NCBI GenBank assembly: GCA_011947345.1
Contig: JAAVTG010000044.1
Span: 248,001 to 312,000 of the forward strand
Length of the DNA: 64,000 nucleotides
Source: Phytophthora quininea
Taxonomy: Eukaryota; Oomycota; Peronosporomycetes; Peronosporales; Peronosporaceae
Direction: 5' to 3'
A model generated the notes under the pieces. That model was not told the origin of the DNA. It saw only the letters and a list, made by a program, of their open reading frames with translations, and searched no databases. The position numbers and the translations under genes are program-made. This document shows, one piece after another, positions 1 to 10,549 of this stretch (positions are counted from its first letter, which is position 1; each line of letters opens with the position of its first letter).

Positions 1-460
1 ATGTATGTCTTTGACCTTTGCTGCTGTGCTGCACGCATACCCGTAGTCTGCACAGATTGAACTGTGAACTCTGCGTGTGTAGACTTGGACTGCGTGCTTT
101 GATATCCTCTTCAACCACGCGGTTATTGTATACAGCCGATTTGCATTCCAATTGTCTGAGCACGCTCCACTCAGACTGCAGCAACGAACTCATAAACACC
201 TCGAGTTGTAATCTGTGGCCTGTCGGTGTTGAGTGTTCAAAGTCCACTTCCTCTTCTCGCTGACTGACGTGCATGGGATTTGTCAACGTGATTTATTAGC
301 CCACCTGAGCTTTTGCACTCTTCAACCACGCGATCATTCACTACAGCTTATCGCTCATGCTGCCGACGTTTACGTGCTTGGCAAAACTCATGGCAGCCTT
401 CGGATGTGCCTCAACACTCCGCCTCACTTGTCTTTTGAACCGTCGCGAGGAAGCTCAGTT
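1..460. other. Upstream region of the first oxidoreductase gene
   Basis: No gene is recognised here. The stretch holds an imperfect direct repeat: a CTCTTCAACCACGCG block near 109 recurs near 319, each followed by a TACAGC-like tail. This looks like a local duplication of promoter DNA. The short open frames have no protein-like composition. It is probably the promoter and 5' UTR of the gene starting at 461. Confidence 0.4.
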
Positions 461-1541
461 ATGGTCGAAGTGTCTCCTCTGCGCTGGGGCTTCTTGGGCT
501 GCGGCCGCATCTCGCACGCGTTCGCTGGGGCCATCAAACCTTTGCAAACAGTGTCTTTTCAAGCCTGTGCAGCAAGGTCGCTGGAGAATGCGCAGCAATT
601 CGCGGATGCCCACGGTTCGTACACTGTCTCTATAATAATGCTCTCGATCTGACCACTGTTTTTCCTCGATAGGTGTCGCCAAAGCTTACGACTCGTACGA
701 AGCTCTGGTGTCTGACTCCGAGGTCGATGTCGTTTACATCGGCACTCTTCACCCGTGGCATTACGAGCACGCCAAATTGGCTTTGAGCCATGGCAAACAC
801 GTCCTCGTGGAGAAGCCCATGTCGATGAACGCCAAGCAGTCGGCCTCGCTGATTGCGTTGGCTCGAGAGAAGAAACTCTTCCTTATGGAAGGCATGTGGA
901 CACGCTTCTTCCCGTCCGTGCGTTTTGTACGCAAGCTCCTGGCCGACAATGAGATCGGAGACGTCCGTCACGTTCATGCTGAGATCGGCTACCCATTCCC
1001 TCCTGATGAAGCGCGTCTGTGGCAAAATGAGCTGGGTGGAGGAGGCCTTCTGGACATTGGCATTTACCCGCTGGCATTCACGACGATGGTGTTCGGTACG
1101 GAGCCCGAGAAGGTGACGTCCGCCGGCACATTGAATGAAGGAGGCGTGGACATCCACAACTCGGTGACGCTCAAATACAGCGACAACCGCTTCGCCACGA
1201 TCGAGTACTCGATGTTGGCTCAATTGAGTGAGAGCGTCACCATTTCGGGAACTACTGGCCGAATCTACATCCACTCTCCAGCTCACCTAGCGACGCAGGT
1301 CTCAGTGATCCGCAGCACCGGTCCTGGCAAGGAGGAATCGACGACGACGACATTCCCGTGGCCCAAATCGGACGTCGGATATTCGGGCTTCCTGTTCGAA
1401 GGCGAAGCCGTCACGAACACCATCCAGGCCAAGAAACTCGAGATCGATGAGTACCCGCTGGACGAATCGCTGGGGATCATGACTATCATGGACAAGATCC
1501 GCAAGGACATCGGACTCGTGTACCCCGCGGACTCTGAATAG
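461..1541 (+). CDS. Dihydrodiol dehydrogenase-like oxidoreductase, paralogue 1 (Gfo/Idh/MocA)
   Basis: NAD(P)-dependent oxidoreductase of the Gfo/Idh/MocA family, closest in motif pattern to trans-1,2-dihydrobenzene-1,2-diol dehydrogenases; probably cytosolic, true substrate unknown. Two exons, 461-614 and 673-1541, flank a 58-nt GT-AG intron in phase 1; splicing gives about 340 residues, normal for the family. Visible motifs are the N-terminal Rossmann GFLGCGRIS, the conserved VEKPM catalytic-lysine motif, GMWTRFFP, and the GGGGLLDIGIYPL loop. The start is the ATG at 461 because the Rossmann strand follows within about ten residues, as in the paralogue at 1702. The same intron position recurs in the paralogues at 1702, 10550 and 12852, showing common descent. 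It is the only intact member of the cluster. Confidence 0.9.
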
Positions 1542-1667
1542 GATTGGCGTCTGCAACTTGTCGTAGCTCAACCACAACCAAATGAAGTCTCTGATTACGT
1601 GAATGAGCTTGTCTTTTGATGTGCTGACCGAGCAACGCTTACTCAGCACTGCTAATTGATTTCGGCT

Positions 1668-1686
1668 TGTTCATTCCTGAATTCAC
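1668..1686 (+). promoter_or_regulatory. Oomycete Inr-type core promoter
   Basis: TTCATTCCTGAATTC resembles the oomycete initiator plus flanking promoter region (consensus GCTCATTYYNCAWTTT). It lies about 20-35 nt before the ATG at 1702, the usual spacing for Phytophthora transcripts with short leaders. Confidence 0.5.
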
Positions 1687-1701
1687 CTAGGTCCGAACGA
1701 A

Positions 1702-2786
1702 ATGGACGACTCGACTCCACTGCGTTGGGGAATCCTTGGCTGTGGCCGCATCTCACAAACTTTTGCCAGCAATGTGAAGCCTCTGAAGACTGCTACTTTC
1801 CACGCTTGCGCAGCTCGCTCGATCGAGAAAGCTCAGGAGTTTGCTCGTGCTCACGGTACGAAAGTCTTTTGGTCAGGAACTTACAGCGTCAGAAATTAAT
1901 GCCGTGTGGTTTGTGCAGACATTCCTCAAGCGTACGGATCCTACGAAGCCTTGTGTGCTGATCCAGAAGTGGACGTGGTGTATATCGGCACAATTCATCC
2001 GTCGCATTGCGAATTGGCAAAGCTAGCGCTCAAACACGGCAAACACGTCCTGGTTGAAAAGCCTATGGCGATGAACTTCTCGGAAGCGGAGCAAGTCATT
2101 ACGTTGGCAAGAGAGAAGAAGCTTTTCTTCATGGAGGGCATGTGGACGCGGTTTTTCCCTGCGATTCGCTTCGTGCGTCAAGTAGTTGACGACGGGGTCA
2201 TTGGGGACGTGCATCATGTTCACTCAGCTTTTGGTGTTCCATTCAAAGCTGACAATGTTCGGATTTGGAAGAAAGAGCTAGGCGGTGGCGGTCTTCTGGA
2301 CATTGGCATCTACGTGCTGACGTCTGCTACCGCAGTGCTTGGATTTGATCCTGATAAGGTCACGGCAGTCGGGAAAGTGAACGACGAAGGTGTAGACGTC
2401 TACAGTTCCATCACGCTTCAATATCCCGACAATCGTTTTGCAACAGTGGAGTACTCGACGCTGGCGAAGATGAGCGAGACAGTGACGATCACGGGCACTA
2501 AGGGGCGAGCTTTCATTTCGTCTCCAGCACACGCCAGTGGAGAGGTGTCGGTTGTCACGTACAAGGAGGGCGGAAAGAAGAAGTGAAGACGACGCACTTC
2601 CCGTTCCCGAATCCAAGCGATCACCACTCGGGCTTTCAGTACGAAGCCGAAGCTGTGAGGGAGGCCATCCAATCCAACCAGATTGAACGGAGCGAATATT
2701 CGCACGCTGAATCGCTGGGTATTATGAAGATCATGGACAACATTCGCCACGATTTGGGACTCAAGTACGCTGCGGATGACCACTAG
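1702..2786 (+). CDS. Dihydrodiol dehydrogenase-like oxidoreductase, paralogue 2 (frame broken near 2570)
   Basis: Tandem paralogue of the gene at 461. Exons 1702-1855 and 1919-2586 are separated by a 63-nt intron at the identical phase-1 position. Rossmann GILGCGRIS, VEKPM, GMWTRFFP and GGGGLLDIGIYV are all present. The frame stops at 2586, but the homologous C-terminus (about 67 more codons, ending AADDH) continues in another frame to 2786. One base missing from the short G run near 2568 would join the two. This matches the pattern of single-base losses elsewhere in the window, so I favour a consensus error over a pseudogene, though a recent inactivating indel remains possible. The enzyme role would match paralogue 1. 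Confidence 0.85.
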
Positions 2787-2857
2787 CAAGCTCATGGTAA
2801 TCAATTGACGAATACGACACGGCCACTGCGCTCTAGTAGCTCCCTGGATACATCTAC

Positions 2858-3888
2858 TCAAGTTCTCTTTGGTTCAAGACGCTGCAGCAGCCTCTCGATC
2901 AATTTCGTTTGCTCTTTGCGGTCTTTCTTGCGCTCCTCCCTCTCGAACTCCAGGTCCAGCCGTCTTTGTTTTGTGCGTTCCTCTTCAATCTGCAGCTCCA
3001 GACGACGCTGCTTCGTCAGCTCCTCCATCTCACTGATGCGAGCTTCGTGAGCTCGTTCCGCCAGATGCTGCTGCACTTGCATACAGTCTGCCACGACCTT
3101 CTTTATCTCTGGAACAACGTCCAACCAGCTCGGATCGGTTGTCGACGTCTCATCTACTTCCGTTGGAGCTGCTTCGCCTTCCCTTTGAGGTTCTTCACTT
3201 GAACTCACCGGCATCGCTTGCTGATGCTCCTTCACTGGTACAGAATTCCTCTCAGGCTGCACGGGTTCCCTCACGTCAGGAACGCTCGTCCTCTCTGCTT
3301 CACTAGATGTATCACTAGCTGCTTCTTGCTCTTGTGCACTGTCATCCTGTTTCGTATCTTCATCCCTAGCGTGTTTGCCCAGTGTAGGACGTACAATCGA
3401 CGCTCTGCGAGCTCTTCTGCTCGTTTTGGTCTGCTCCTCTTCACTAGTACCCTTCTCTTTCATGCGGTGCGCGATGTTGTTCATGAGCACCGCGAACCTC
3501 GAGTCTCCCGGCCCCAATTGCCCGACCTCGTGTCTCTGGGAGAGCGTGTCGAACCGCGCCTTGGCGGTGGTGCCTCGGATCGGGTGCATCTTAAAGTCCG
3601 AGCGGCTGTTGAGCTTGAGCGCCACTTGCTCCCACGCGCGGCCGATGTCTCCGTGTCTGGCTCGGTACGGGGCGTCCACGTTCACCTGCACGGCCAGCAG
3701 ATAGTCCTCGTCCGGCCCGAAGCGGCGGCGCAGCTTGCCCTTGCCCTTGCCCTTGGGGGCTTCTCGTTGCCAGACTCGCCCGAGTTGTCGCTCACGGCGC
3801 TCGCAGATCGCGCTGCCGCGTTGGTCTCCGCCATGCCTCGCCTTTTGGAATGGCGGCGTCTTTTGAAACCGAGCTGAAAGGACGCCAT
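2858..3888 (-). CDS. SANT/Myb-like and coiled-coil protein of an oomycete-expanded family (frame broken near 3756)
   Basis: The N-terminal third is a Lys/Arg-rich stretch followed by a helical FGPDEDYLLAVQV block of SANT/Myb-like type. A Ser/Glu-rich linker follows, and the last 80 residues are a long charged coiled coil (repeated KQRRLEL, EEERTKQRRLDLE). It resembles a multicopy oomycete family of unknown function, possibly DNA-binding. The plausible starts at 3888 (MASFQ) or 3834 (MAETN) are in a different frame from the body. The frames meet at a G run (3754-3758 on the plus strand), where one extra base would fuse them through a Lys-Gly repeat. A decayed sibling lies at 7100-7738. It could also be a domesticated transposon protein. 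Confidence 0.7.
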
Positions 3889-4543
3889 AGTGAACGGTGC
3901 AATGCCGGACTGAGCAAGTCTTATTGAGACAGATGCAGTTGCCTGCACTGTACGAGATCGTTGCTTGCAGCGGTAAACACCACTGCCCCCGCAGCCAGCC
4001 TTGCACCACGCCGGCGATTTGGACGTCGTATCTGGCAGGAAAATGGGTTGCTGGACATGGATCCGTTCAACTAAACGTTCATAATCTTCATCCGCAGCGT
4101 CAACGGCAGATCTTGCCCAGGGATCACAACCAACCGTGAATGCAGCGAGGTTCTCGGTTTGAGAAACTCGTGTTGCCACAGGAGCAAACGCACTTGAGCT
4201 CCAGGCTGGAGTCTAGCAACACCACTTTGAATGCGCAAACCCCTGCATCAATCCTGCACCGGCATAAAAACACTATATACAGACAAGTGCCCAAATAAAG
4301 AACATAACAAATCTTATAACCTGAGAAAACAAAATGATAGAAATCCTGGCATCCGACCAAACGATAAGAACGTTTTAACTCTATAAATCAATCCCGTTTG
4401 ATATCTAATATATATTATGTTCCCTAGTTGGACAGGTGTCTTGTCCTCTGCCATGCACCACCGGACGCAACGTCATTCCCCAACTTGCCGTCAACTGCGC
4501 ACCCGTCAGTCGATCTATCCACCATGGCCGACGCCAAGCCCCC
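3889..4543. other. Divergent intergenic region with AT-rich core
   Basis: This lies between the minus-strand SANT-like gene and the plus-strand hydro-lyase. From about 4230 to 4420 it becomes clearly AT-rich, with TATA-like stretches such as TAATATATATTATG. It may hold both promoters. No protein-like reading was found. Confidence 0.4.
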
Positions 4544-6661
4544 ATGAACGTCATCGAGAAGATCCTGTGCCACCACGCCGTGGGGCTGTCGCAGCCCTTC
4601 GTGCGCGTGGGCGACGTGCTCTGCGTCAAGGCCGACTGGACCATCGCCAGCGAGCTGACCTTCCAGGCCATGGACACCATGCACGCCGCCATCGGCCGGC
4701 CGCCACTGCACCGGCCCGACCGCTTCTGGCTGGCGCTAGACCACACGGTGGACCCGCGCGTCAACCACCTGCCCAAGCAGAAAGCGCTCATTGAGATGAG
4801 CACCAACTTCGCCAAGACCCACGGGCTCACCGACTTCCAGCCGGCCAACACGACCATCATGCACACCGAGTTTGCCCGCAAGCGCGCGCAACCAGGCCAG
4901 ATTGTCATCGGTGCGGACTCGCACACCTGCAGTGCCGGCGGCATGGGCTCGTTCGCTGCCGGTTTGGGCGCTGGAGACGTCGTTATGCCACTGGTGACGG
5001 GCCAGACGTGGTTCAAGGTGCCCGAAGTGTGCTTCATCGAGTTTGTCGGGGCGCCAAACTTCGGCATCGGCGGCAAGGACGTCATCCTCCACATTCTAGG
5101 AGAACTCAAGAGGAACACGGTGGCCTTCGAGCGTGCCGTGTACTACGGCGGCTCCGGACTCAAGTACTTGTCGGACGACGCGAGATTCGCTGTGGCCAAT
5201 ATGAGCACCGAGTTTGGTGGCATTGCCGGTGTGTTCCAGGCTGATGCCATTACTCAGCGAGTACTGGAAGGACGCGACAGCCACTTCGAAGAAGCGCTGT
5301 TCTTTGAGCCCGATGAAGGCTGCAACTACGCGGCTCACCATGTGATTAACCTGGCGGACGTCAAGCCGCTGATTGCGCTATACCCGTCGCCTGACAACTG
5401 CGTCAGTGTGCAGGAGAAGCTTGGCATGCAGCTGGATGGCTGCTTCATTGGCGCTTGTACTACCACGCAGGAGGATTTGATCCTCGGTGCGATGGTGCTG
5501 CAGCAGGCCATGCTGGAAGGTAAGCGTCCGTCGGACAAGGGCCACCGTCGTGTCACTCCCGGCAGTCTGGAGATCATTGACCGTCTTAAGGAGCTTGGCT
5601 TGATCCGCATCTACGAGGAGGCGGGCTTCACCGTGGGTGTGCCTAGCTGCAGTTTCTGCGTCGGCATTGGCGCCGATGTGGCTGGAGAGGACGAGGTGTG
5701 GCTGTCCAGCCAGAACCGCAACTTCCGCAACCGTATGGGCAAGGGTTCCATCGGTAACTTGAGTTCGGCGGCGGTGGTTGCTGCCTCCAGCTTCGACATG
5801 GAGGTGGTGGACCCACTGCCATACTTGGAGAAGATCAGCAAGGAGGACTTCGACCGCTACCGCAACTGGGTGGAGCCGGACGCCTCGACGCCTTCGGCGC
5901 CCAAGACGGCCAAGTCGTACAAGGTCGTTGAGCCTCAGCCAGTGCTGGCATCCGACGACAACACGGAGGAAGCGCAGCAGGCCAAGGAGCAGGCAGCTGT
6001 GGCGGCGCTCGAATCCGCTCTGCCGGCCAAGTTCAGCGGCAAGGTGCAGAAGTTCGACGACAACATTGACACGGACGCCGTCATCCCTGCGCAGTTCATG
6101 GGCCTGAACAAATCGTCGCCGCTGTGGCCGAAGGAGTGCGAGACGGAGCTGGACGTGCTGGCGGCCAAGTCGTTCGCCTACGTGCGTCCCGAGTTCCCGC
6201 AGAAGGTCAAGGACGGCTTCAATATCATCGTGGCCGGCACGGCTTTTGGCAGCGGCTCGTCCCGTGAGGAGGCTGCAATCTGTCTTAAGGCTGTGGGTGT
6301 GCAGGCTGTGATTGCCAAGTCGTTCGCCTACATCTACGCCCGTAACCAGCCCAACAACGCTCTGCTGGGCATCGTCGTGACCGACGAGAAGTTCCACGAG
6401 CTGGCGGCCGAAGGTGAGGAGGTGACGGTGGATCTTCGCAACCGAGTGGTGAGCGTCAAGGACCACCAAGTGTCGTTCTCGCTGACGCAGTTAGAAGAGG
6501 CTTTCCTTAACGGTGGCGGCCTCAAGACTCTGTTCAAGCAGCACAAGGCCGACCTGTTCCGCGCTGCCATGCGTGGCAAGGCCCCCACGCCGATCTCGTC
6601 TGGCGGAGTCGGCTGTGGCGAGGGCTGTGGTGGCGAAGCGGCTTCCACCCCGTCCTGGTAG
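4544..6661 (+). CDS. Fused aconitase-superfamily hydro-lyase (isopropylmalate/homoaconitate dehydratase-like)
   Basis: Single-chain hydro-lyase with the large (Fe-S) and small (swivel) domains joined, as in fungal isopropylmalate isomerase. From the ATG at 4544 it has 705 residues. Residues 1 to about 440 are the aconitase domain: GADSHT at 123-128, Cys305 in GACTTT, and the CSFC pair Cys369/Cys372, which together would ligate a 4Fe-4S cluster. The PGS and NRNFRNRMG motifs are also present. The swivel domain starts near residue 499 (DDNIDTDAVIP) and includes GSGSSREEA near 570. The expected role is stereo-isomerisation of a 2- or 3-hydroxy tricarboxylate or malate in leucine-type synthesis; the exact substrate cannot be read from sequence. 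An ATG in strong context at 4524 is one base out of frame across a C5 run, so the true start may be seven codons upstream. The tail is Gly/Cys-rich. Confidence 0.88.
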   Translation: MNVIEKILCHHAVGLSQPFVRVGDVLCVKADWTIASELTFQAMDTMHAAIGRPPLHRPDRFWLALDHTVDPRVNHLPKQKALIEMSTNFAKTHGLTDFQPANTTIMHTEFARKRAQPGQIVIGADSHTCSAGGMGSFAAGLGAGDVVMPLVTGQTWFKVPEVCFIEFVGAPNFGIGGKDVILHILGELKRNTVAFERAVYYGGSGLKYLSDDARFAVANMSTEFGGIAGVFQADAITQRVLEGRDSHFEEALFFEPDEGCNYAAHHVINLADVKPLIALYPSPDNCVSVQEKLGMQLDGCFIGACTTTQEDLILGAMVLQQAMLEGKRPSDKGHRRVTPGSLEIIDRLKELGLIRIYEEAGFTVGVPSCSFCVGIGADVAGEDEVWLSSQNRNFRNRMGKGSIGNLSSAAVVAASSFDMEVVDPLPYLEKISKEDFDRYRNWVEPDASTPSAPKTAKSYKVVEPQPVLASDDNTEEAQQAKEQAAVAALESALPAKFSGKVQKFDDNIDTDAVIPAQFMGLNKSSPLWPKECETELDVLAAKSFAYVRPEFPQKVKDGFNIIVAGTAFGSGSSREEAAICLKAVGVQAVIAKSFAYIYARNQPNNALLGIVVTDEKFHELAAEGEEVTVDLRNRVVSVKDHQVSFSLTQLEEAFLNGGGLKTLFKQHKADLFRAAMRGKAPTPISSGGVGCGEGCGGEAASTPSW

Positions 6662-7099
6662 GCAGAGACCGACAGATATTTTGCACAGCGATAATGAAAA
6701 ATGCACGTTGTTGAACTACTCCAGCACCGCCGTTAATGCGGTCGGTGATAGCTGACACCTCTCCCAGATTTTGTGCTGCAGTCGTCAACGGAAGAGAACA
6801 CCTCGGTGGCAAGATTTAATGAACCCCGGGCTCACGGCCACGAGCTGTCTCTTCACGCTGGAGAACTACGACACTGACGCATCCGCGGAAGTTCGATGGC
6901 CCAACGCCGTAACCATGCCTGGAAGTGAGACTATCGGCTTGTCGACCTCGTGAACTCCTGCATGCCGTTCAAGAACAGACACAGCAAAAGCCTCAAAGCT
7001 TGGGGTCGATTCGCTGAGGAGTCGAGTGCGGCATTCGGAATGCCCCTATCAAAGTTTGGGGCAGTTAAAGTTTGCTTTGAGATATTTGTGGTCAAGCAT
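6662..7099. other. Intergenic region, no recognised gene
   Basis: About 440 bp downstream of the hydro-lyase. Short frames only. Some of it may be the decayed 5' part of the pseudogene that follows, but I cannot align it convincingly by eye. Confidence 0.35.
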
Positions 7100-7738
7100 T
7101 GATGGGAGAAATGCCGATCGGCAGAAATGAATTTGTGCGCGTGATGGATCCCGCAGTCCAAGGACTCGACGAATACGAAGCAGCAGTGGAGGCCATGAGC
7201 AACACAGCACGAAATCAAGCTTTGGAGGGTCGTGGATACTGAAGAAAAGTTCGTCGCCGTAGGGAAGCGTCAAGCTCGTGATGAAATTGCGAGCGCGGAC
7301 AGCGAAACTCATCAGGCTCACGACCTGGGATTTGACTCGTTGAGCGAATCGAGCATGGAATTAGATGAGAGTGAGTTGTAAGACGCGGCAGAATACCCGA
7401 ATGAAAAGGGGGCACTTCCTGCACTGTAACAAGAAGCGAAGCGGAACCGGAACTCTAATTACCACACGATGTCTGTGCGCCAGATCCAGTCTGATTAGGT
7501 GCTGTTCCAGCGCAAGGGCGATTGCAGAATTGATGGAGTTGCAACAAGGTATTGCAAACTGAGCCCATGAAGCTCACATGGATGAGGTTGAATAGGTCAC
7601 TAAGCAACGCCGATTCGAGCTGCAGATTGAAGCACCAAGCAACGGCGACTGGATTTGGATTTTGAGGAGAGGAACGCAAGAAGGAGAGGGCGGAGCATTC
7701 CAAGTTGATCGAGCGTCTGCTGCTACGCTTTGAGTCGA
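7100..7738 (+). pseudogene. Decayed copy of the SANT/coiled-coil gene
   Basis: The last 170 bp (about 7562-7738) align with the coiled-coil end of the gene at 2858-3888. Shared features are a GAAGCTCACATGGATGAGGT-like start, CGAGCTGCAGATTGAAG, ACGGCGACTGGATTTGGA and TTGATCGAGCGTCTGCTG, in the same order. Every frame carries stops and there are several indels. The upstream part is less clear. It sits on the strand opposite its sibling, so the pair is an inverted duplication about 4 kb apart. It is non-functional as read. Confidence 0.65.
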
Positions 7739-7911
7739 ACAGAAGTTAGTTTTGAGGCATGCGTTGTTGTTTTTCTAGCTATTTTCGAAGTGATGTATTT
7801 TGTTTTAGTTTCTTTCACTTGATTAAAGTAACCCGCCTAAGAAAAATCTTTCTTTTTACCCATGACTTTCGCAAATTGCCACAATTTCGAAAAGGCAACT
7901 AGCTAAAGAAG

Positions 7912-10041
7912 ATGATGTTCCTTTGCGCCGCCAGCTTCGTCCTTCGTCACAAGCTCCCCGACAGCGATGCGATCCACATAACTGGCATTATAAGCGACCT
8001 CCTGATCGACGACATGACGCTAGACCGCGCCTGTCAACTTACTCCCACTGGATCGCTCAAACTCTTTGGTTTCCAATGGGAAAGAGGACTAAACTACCAG
8101 AAACATAGCTTTTGGAGCGTCTCTGAATTACTACATACTGAAATACATTATTTTCAATGGGAGTTCTCCCGGGCCTTGCAACAGGCTGTTCGTCGTGCTG
8201 ATCTCAAGATGATTCAGTGGCTTTTGAAGCATTTCCCAGAGTGTTCACTCAGGGAAAACGTTCTGGAAGAAGCTGCGGAGTTTGGTCAAGTTTGGGTGTT
8301 CCAGTTGCTGGAGGATGACAAACATCACGCAATTCAGTGGAGCGAGGATGTATTGATCGCTGCAGCTACCAGAGGCCATTGGGGACTGGTACATTGGCTG
8401 GATGAACGAGTCTTCGCTCAAGTTCAGATGCGTTCTTTCCTAGTGATGAACGACGCCATCAAACAAAACAATTTGGACGAAGTCAAGTGGCTGCTGGCGA
8501 AAAATTTCCCTGCGGAAATGTTGAACTTTTCGTTTCCAGAGTGCTCGAATGTGCAGTGGAAAGCACGTAAAGAGATAGTGAAGTGTATTCTAGAAGAAGG
8601 ACACATAGACGCTGTGTTTGTAAGCAACGCAGTGGAGCAGGCGGCACAAGCCGGAGATCTCGATTTCTTGCAGTGGATCGTGGAGGGATATGTGGAGGAT
8701 CTCACTACCCCTCCATATAGCGCTAAGGGCCTTCTGTTCAAAGGTCTCGAAGTAGCTAGTGAGCATGGGCAATTTGCCGAGATGGATTGGCTGCTATCGC
8801 GGATTGCTGCTCTGGGCATTAGTGGAGGGCCCGCAAAAGCAATGTTTGCCGCAGTAAAAGGTGGACAGCTTCACTGGGTAGACTATCTGTGGGAAGAATA
8901 CTCGGAAAAGATGCAGTATGAGATATTCAAAGGCCCTCGAGGGTTTTCTTTTGTGCGGGACGAAAACGGTCAAGTACAGAGGAATGCGCGTGGTATCATG
9001 ATAGCTCGAAGAACTGGTACAGCCGCTGTTATGGACATCGCGGCTGAATATGGCCACCTTGACGTGCTCGAATTTCTACATAAACTTGATTTGTTGCAGC
9101 AGAATAACCAAAATACACGATGTCAAATGTGCACGCACAAGGCGATAGATAAAGCGGCGGGAGCTGGTCATCTTCACGTCGTGAAGTGGCTGCACCAAAA
9201 TCGCTTCGAGGGATGTACATCTGCGGCGATAGATCTAGCAGCAGCCAACTTTCACCTGGAGGTAGTCAAATGGTTGGACATGAACCGCTCCGAAGGATTC
9301 ACAACGGCAGCAATTGACAAGGCAGCAGAGAGGTACCACCATGATAAGTCCGCTATACACGGAATCAATACGACGTGCTGTGCAGACAAGGTGCCCAAGT
9401 CTTCTTTGACGACCAGCTAGCCGTGATTTCGTGGCTCGCTCGTCAAGATGGGTGCACTTCTGCTGCAATGGACAGCGCGGCGGAAAATGGTAATGTGAAG
9501 TTACTCCAGTGGTTGCATTTGTATATGAACGCTACCTGCACTTCCAAAGCGATGGATGCAGCTGCCCGTCTTGGCCAGCTTGATACGGTAAAATGGCTCC
9601 ACGAGAATCGCTCGGAAGCAAGCGGCAATGGATGAAGCGGCCGCCAACGGACACTTCGAAGTAGTGAAATGGCTTTATGCGAATCGTTCGGAAGGGTGTC
9701 TGGAGACAGCGCTGAAAGCTGCAGCAGGTCAAGGACACATACAAGGAGAGTACCACAAGCAATTGCGAGTTGTTCGGTGGCTGGCCCCCAAGTGTCAGGA
9801 CGCACAAATCCTGTCAGCCATGGCTAGCGCAATTCATTGTAGACGATTTGAGATCGTCCTCTTTCTTCATGCGCAAAGGCCAAATGCCAACGATGATGAA
9901 GTACGCAAACTTCACGATTCAAAAAGCGAGCAGATCGGGGCATTAATCGGTGGCTGGACGAGTGTTACCCGTTGCTGGGCCAGTACATATAGCGAGAATC
10001 TACATCCCTCCACAGCAACAGACAATTGTGATGCAGAATAG
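7912..10041 (+). CDS. Ankyrin-repeat protein 1 (spliced; frame broken near 9620)
   Basis: Protein built of degenerate ankyrin units of the oomycete type: AAxxGHLxVVKWLHxNRxEGCT repeated in the C-terminal half, with more diverged helices in the N-terminal 250 residues. Exon 1 is 7912-9332. A 53-nt intron (9333-9385, GTACCA...TGCAG) restores the ankyrin frame into 9386-9620. The frame then shifts at CGGAAGCAAGCGGCAATGG, where about eight bases of the expected NRSEGCTxAAMD unit are missing, and repeats continue to 10041. Unlike most breaks in the window, this one is not a mononucleotide slip, so it may be genuine damage. The role is probably protein-protein binding; partners are unknown. A close relative is at 38196-39379. 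Confidence 0.8.
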
Positions 10042-10103
10042 TCACTTCACCTTCATATCTTATTCATGCCCATTCCTTCGAAGCCTGCAAATCGGCTATC
10101 TAC

Positions 10104-10181
10104 ATGCCCGTCATCGTTCTCGGGTTTGTGTCGGCCGCCGTCATCTTGAACTACGACGGAGTCAACGTTCGATTCGCGTAG
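10104..10181 (+). pseudogene. Fragment resembling the signal peptide of the secreted protein at 14426
   Basis: A 25-codon frame begins with a hydrophobic leader and ends in a YDGVNVRFA-like sequence. This parallels the leader of the small secreted protein at 14426, where the leader ends YNEVNAVVL, and the upstream DNA is also similar (ATTCC...AATCG...CTACATGC). Translation stops right after the leader. It is probably a truncated paralogue. Confidence 0.4.
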
Positions 10182-10183
10182 TC

Positions 10184-10237
10184 TTGGACAAGATCCGCAA
10201 GGATATCGGACTGGTGTACCCGGCGGACTCGCAGTAA
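10184..10237 (+). pseudogene. Orphan 3' end of a dihydrodiol dehydrogenase gene
   Basis: The last 16 codons, reading DKIRKDIGLVYPADSQ then stop, are almost identical to the C-terminus of paralogue 1 at 1541 and match the end of paralogue 4 at 11903. No upstream part of the gene is present. This marks a fifth copy in the cluster, reduced to its tail when the ankyrin gene and other DNA were placed here. Confidence 0.8.
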
Positions 10238-10549
10238 ACTTGTTCGACTGGATTGTAGTAGTCGATTTATGTGGTTTTGTCTCAAAGCATCGAGCTGTAA
10301 TTCATATAGCTCAGAAAACTTCTTGTGAAGGGAGTTGGTGTTCTGCGAGCTGGTCGTGCCGAACTCTTGTCCGTCAAACGGTTCGTAATCTCTTTTCAAT
10401 CACTAGACAAATACTCACAGTCATCTAAAGGCTTCTCAGGCTTCTTCCTTCAAACTTCAACCACTTGCCAAGGCTTCCTTCGCCCCGAGTCCGTGATGCA
10501 CTGCGCCACAGTTGTTTTCCTCCGTCGTTGAAAGAAGTACCGAGCAAGG

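Noticed and set aside
5378..6469. A 363-codon minus-strand open frame antisense to the aconitase-like gene
   Set aside because: It is a shadow produced by the codon bias of the plus-strand gene; its composition (His/Arg/Val/Leu-rich) is unlike a protein and no motif is present.
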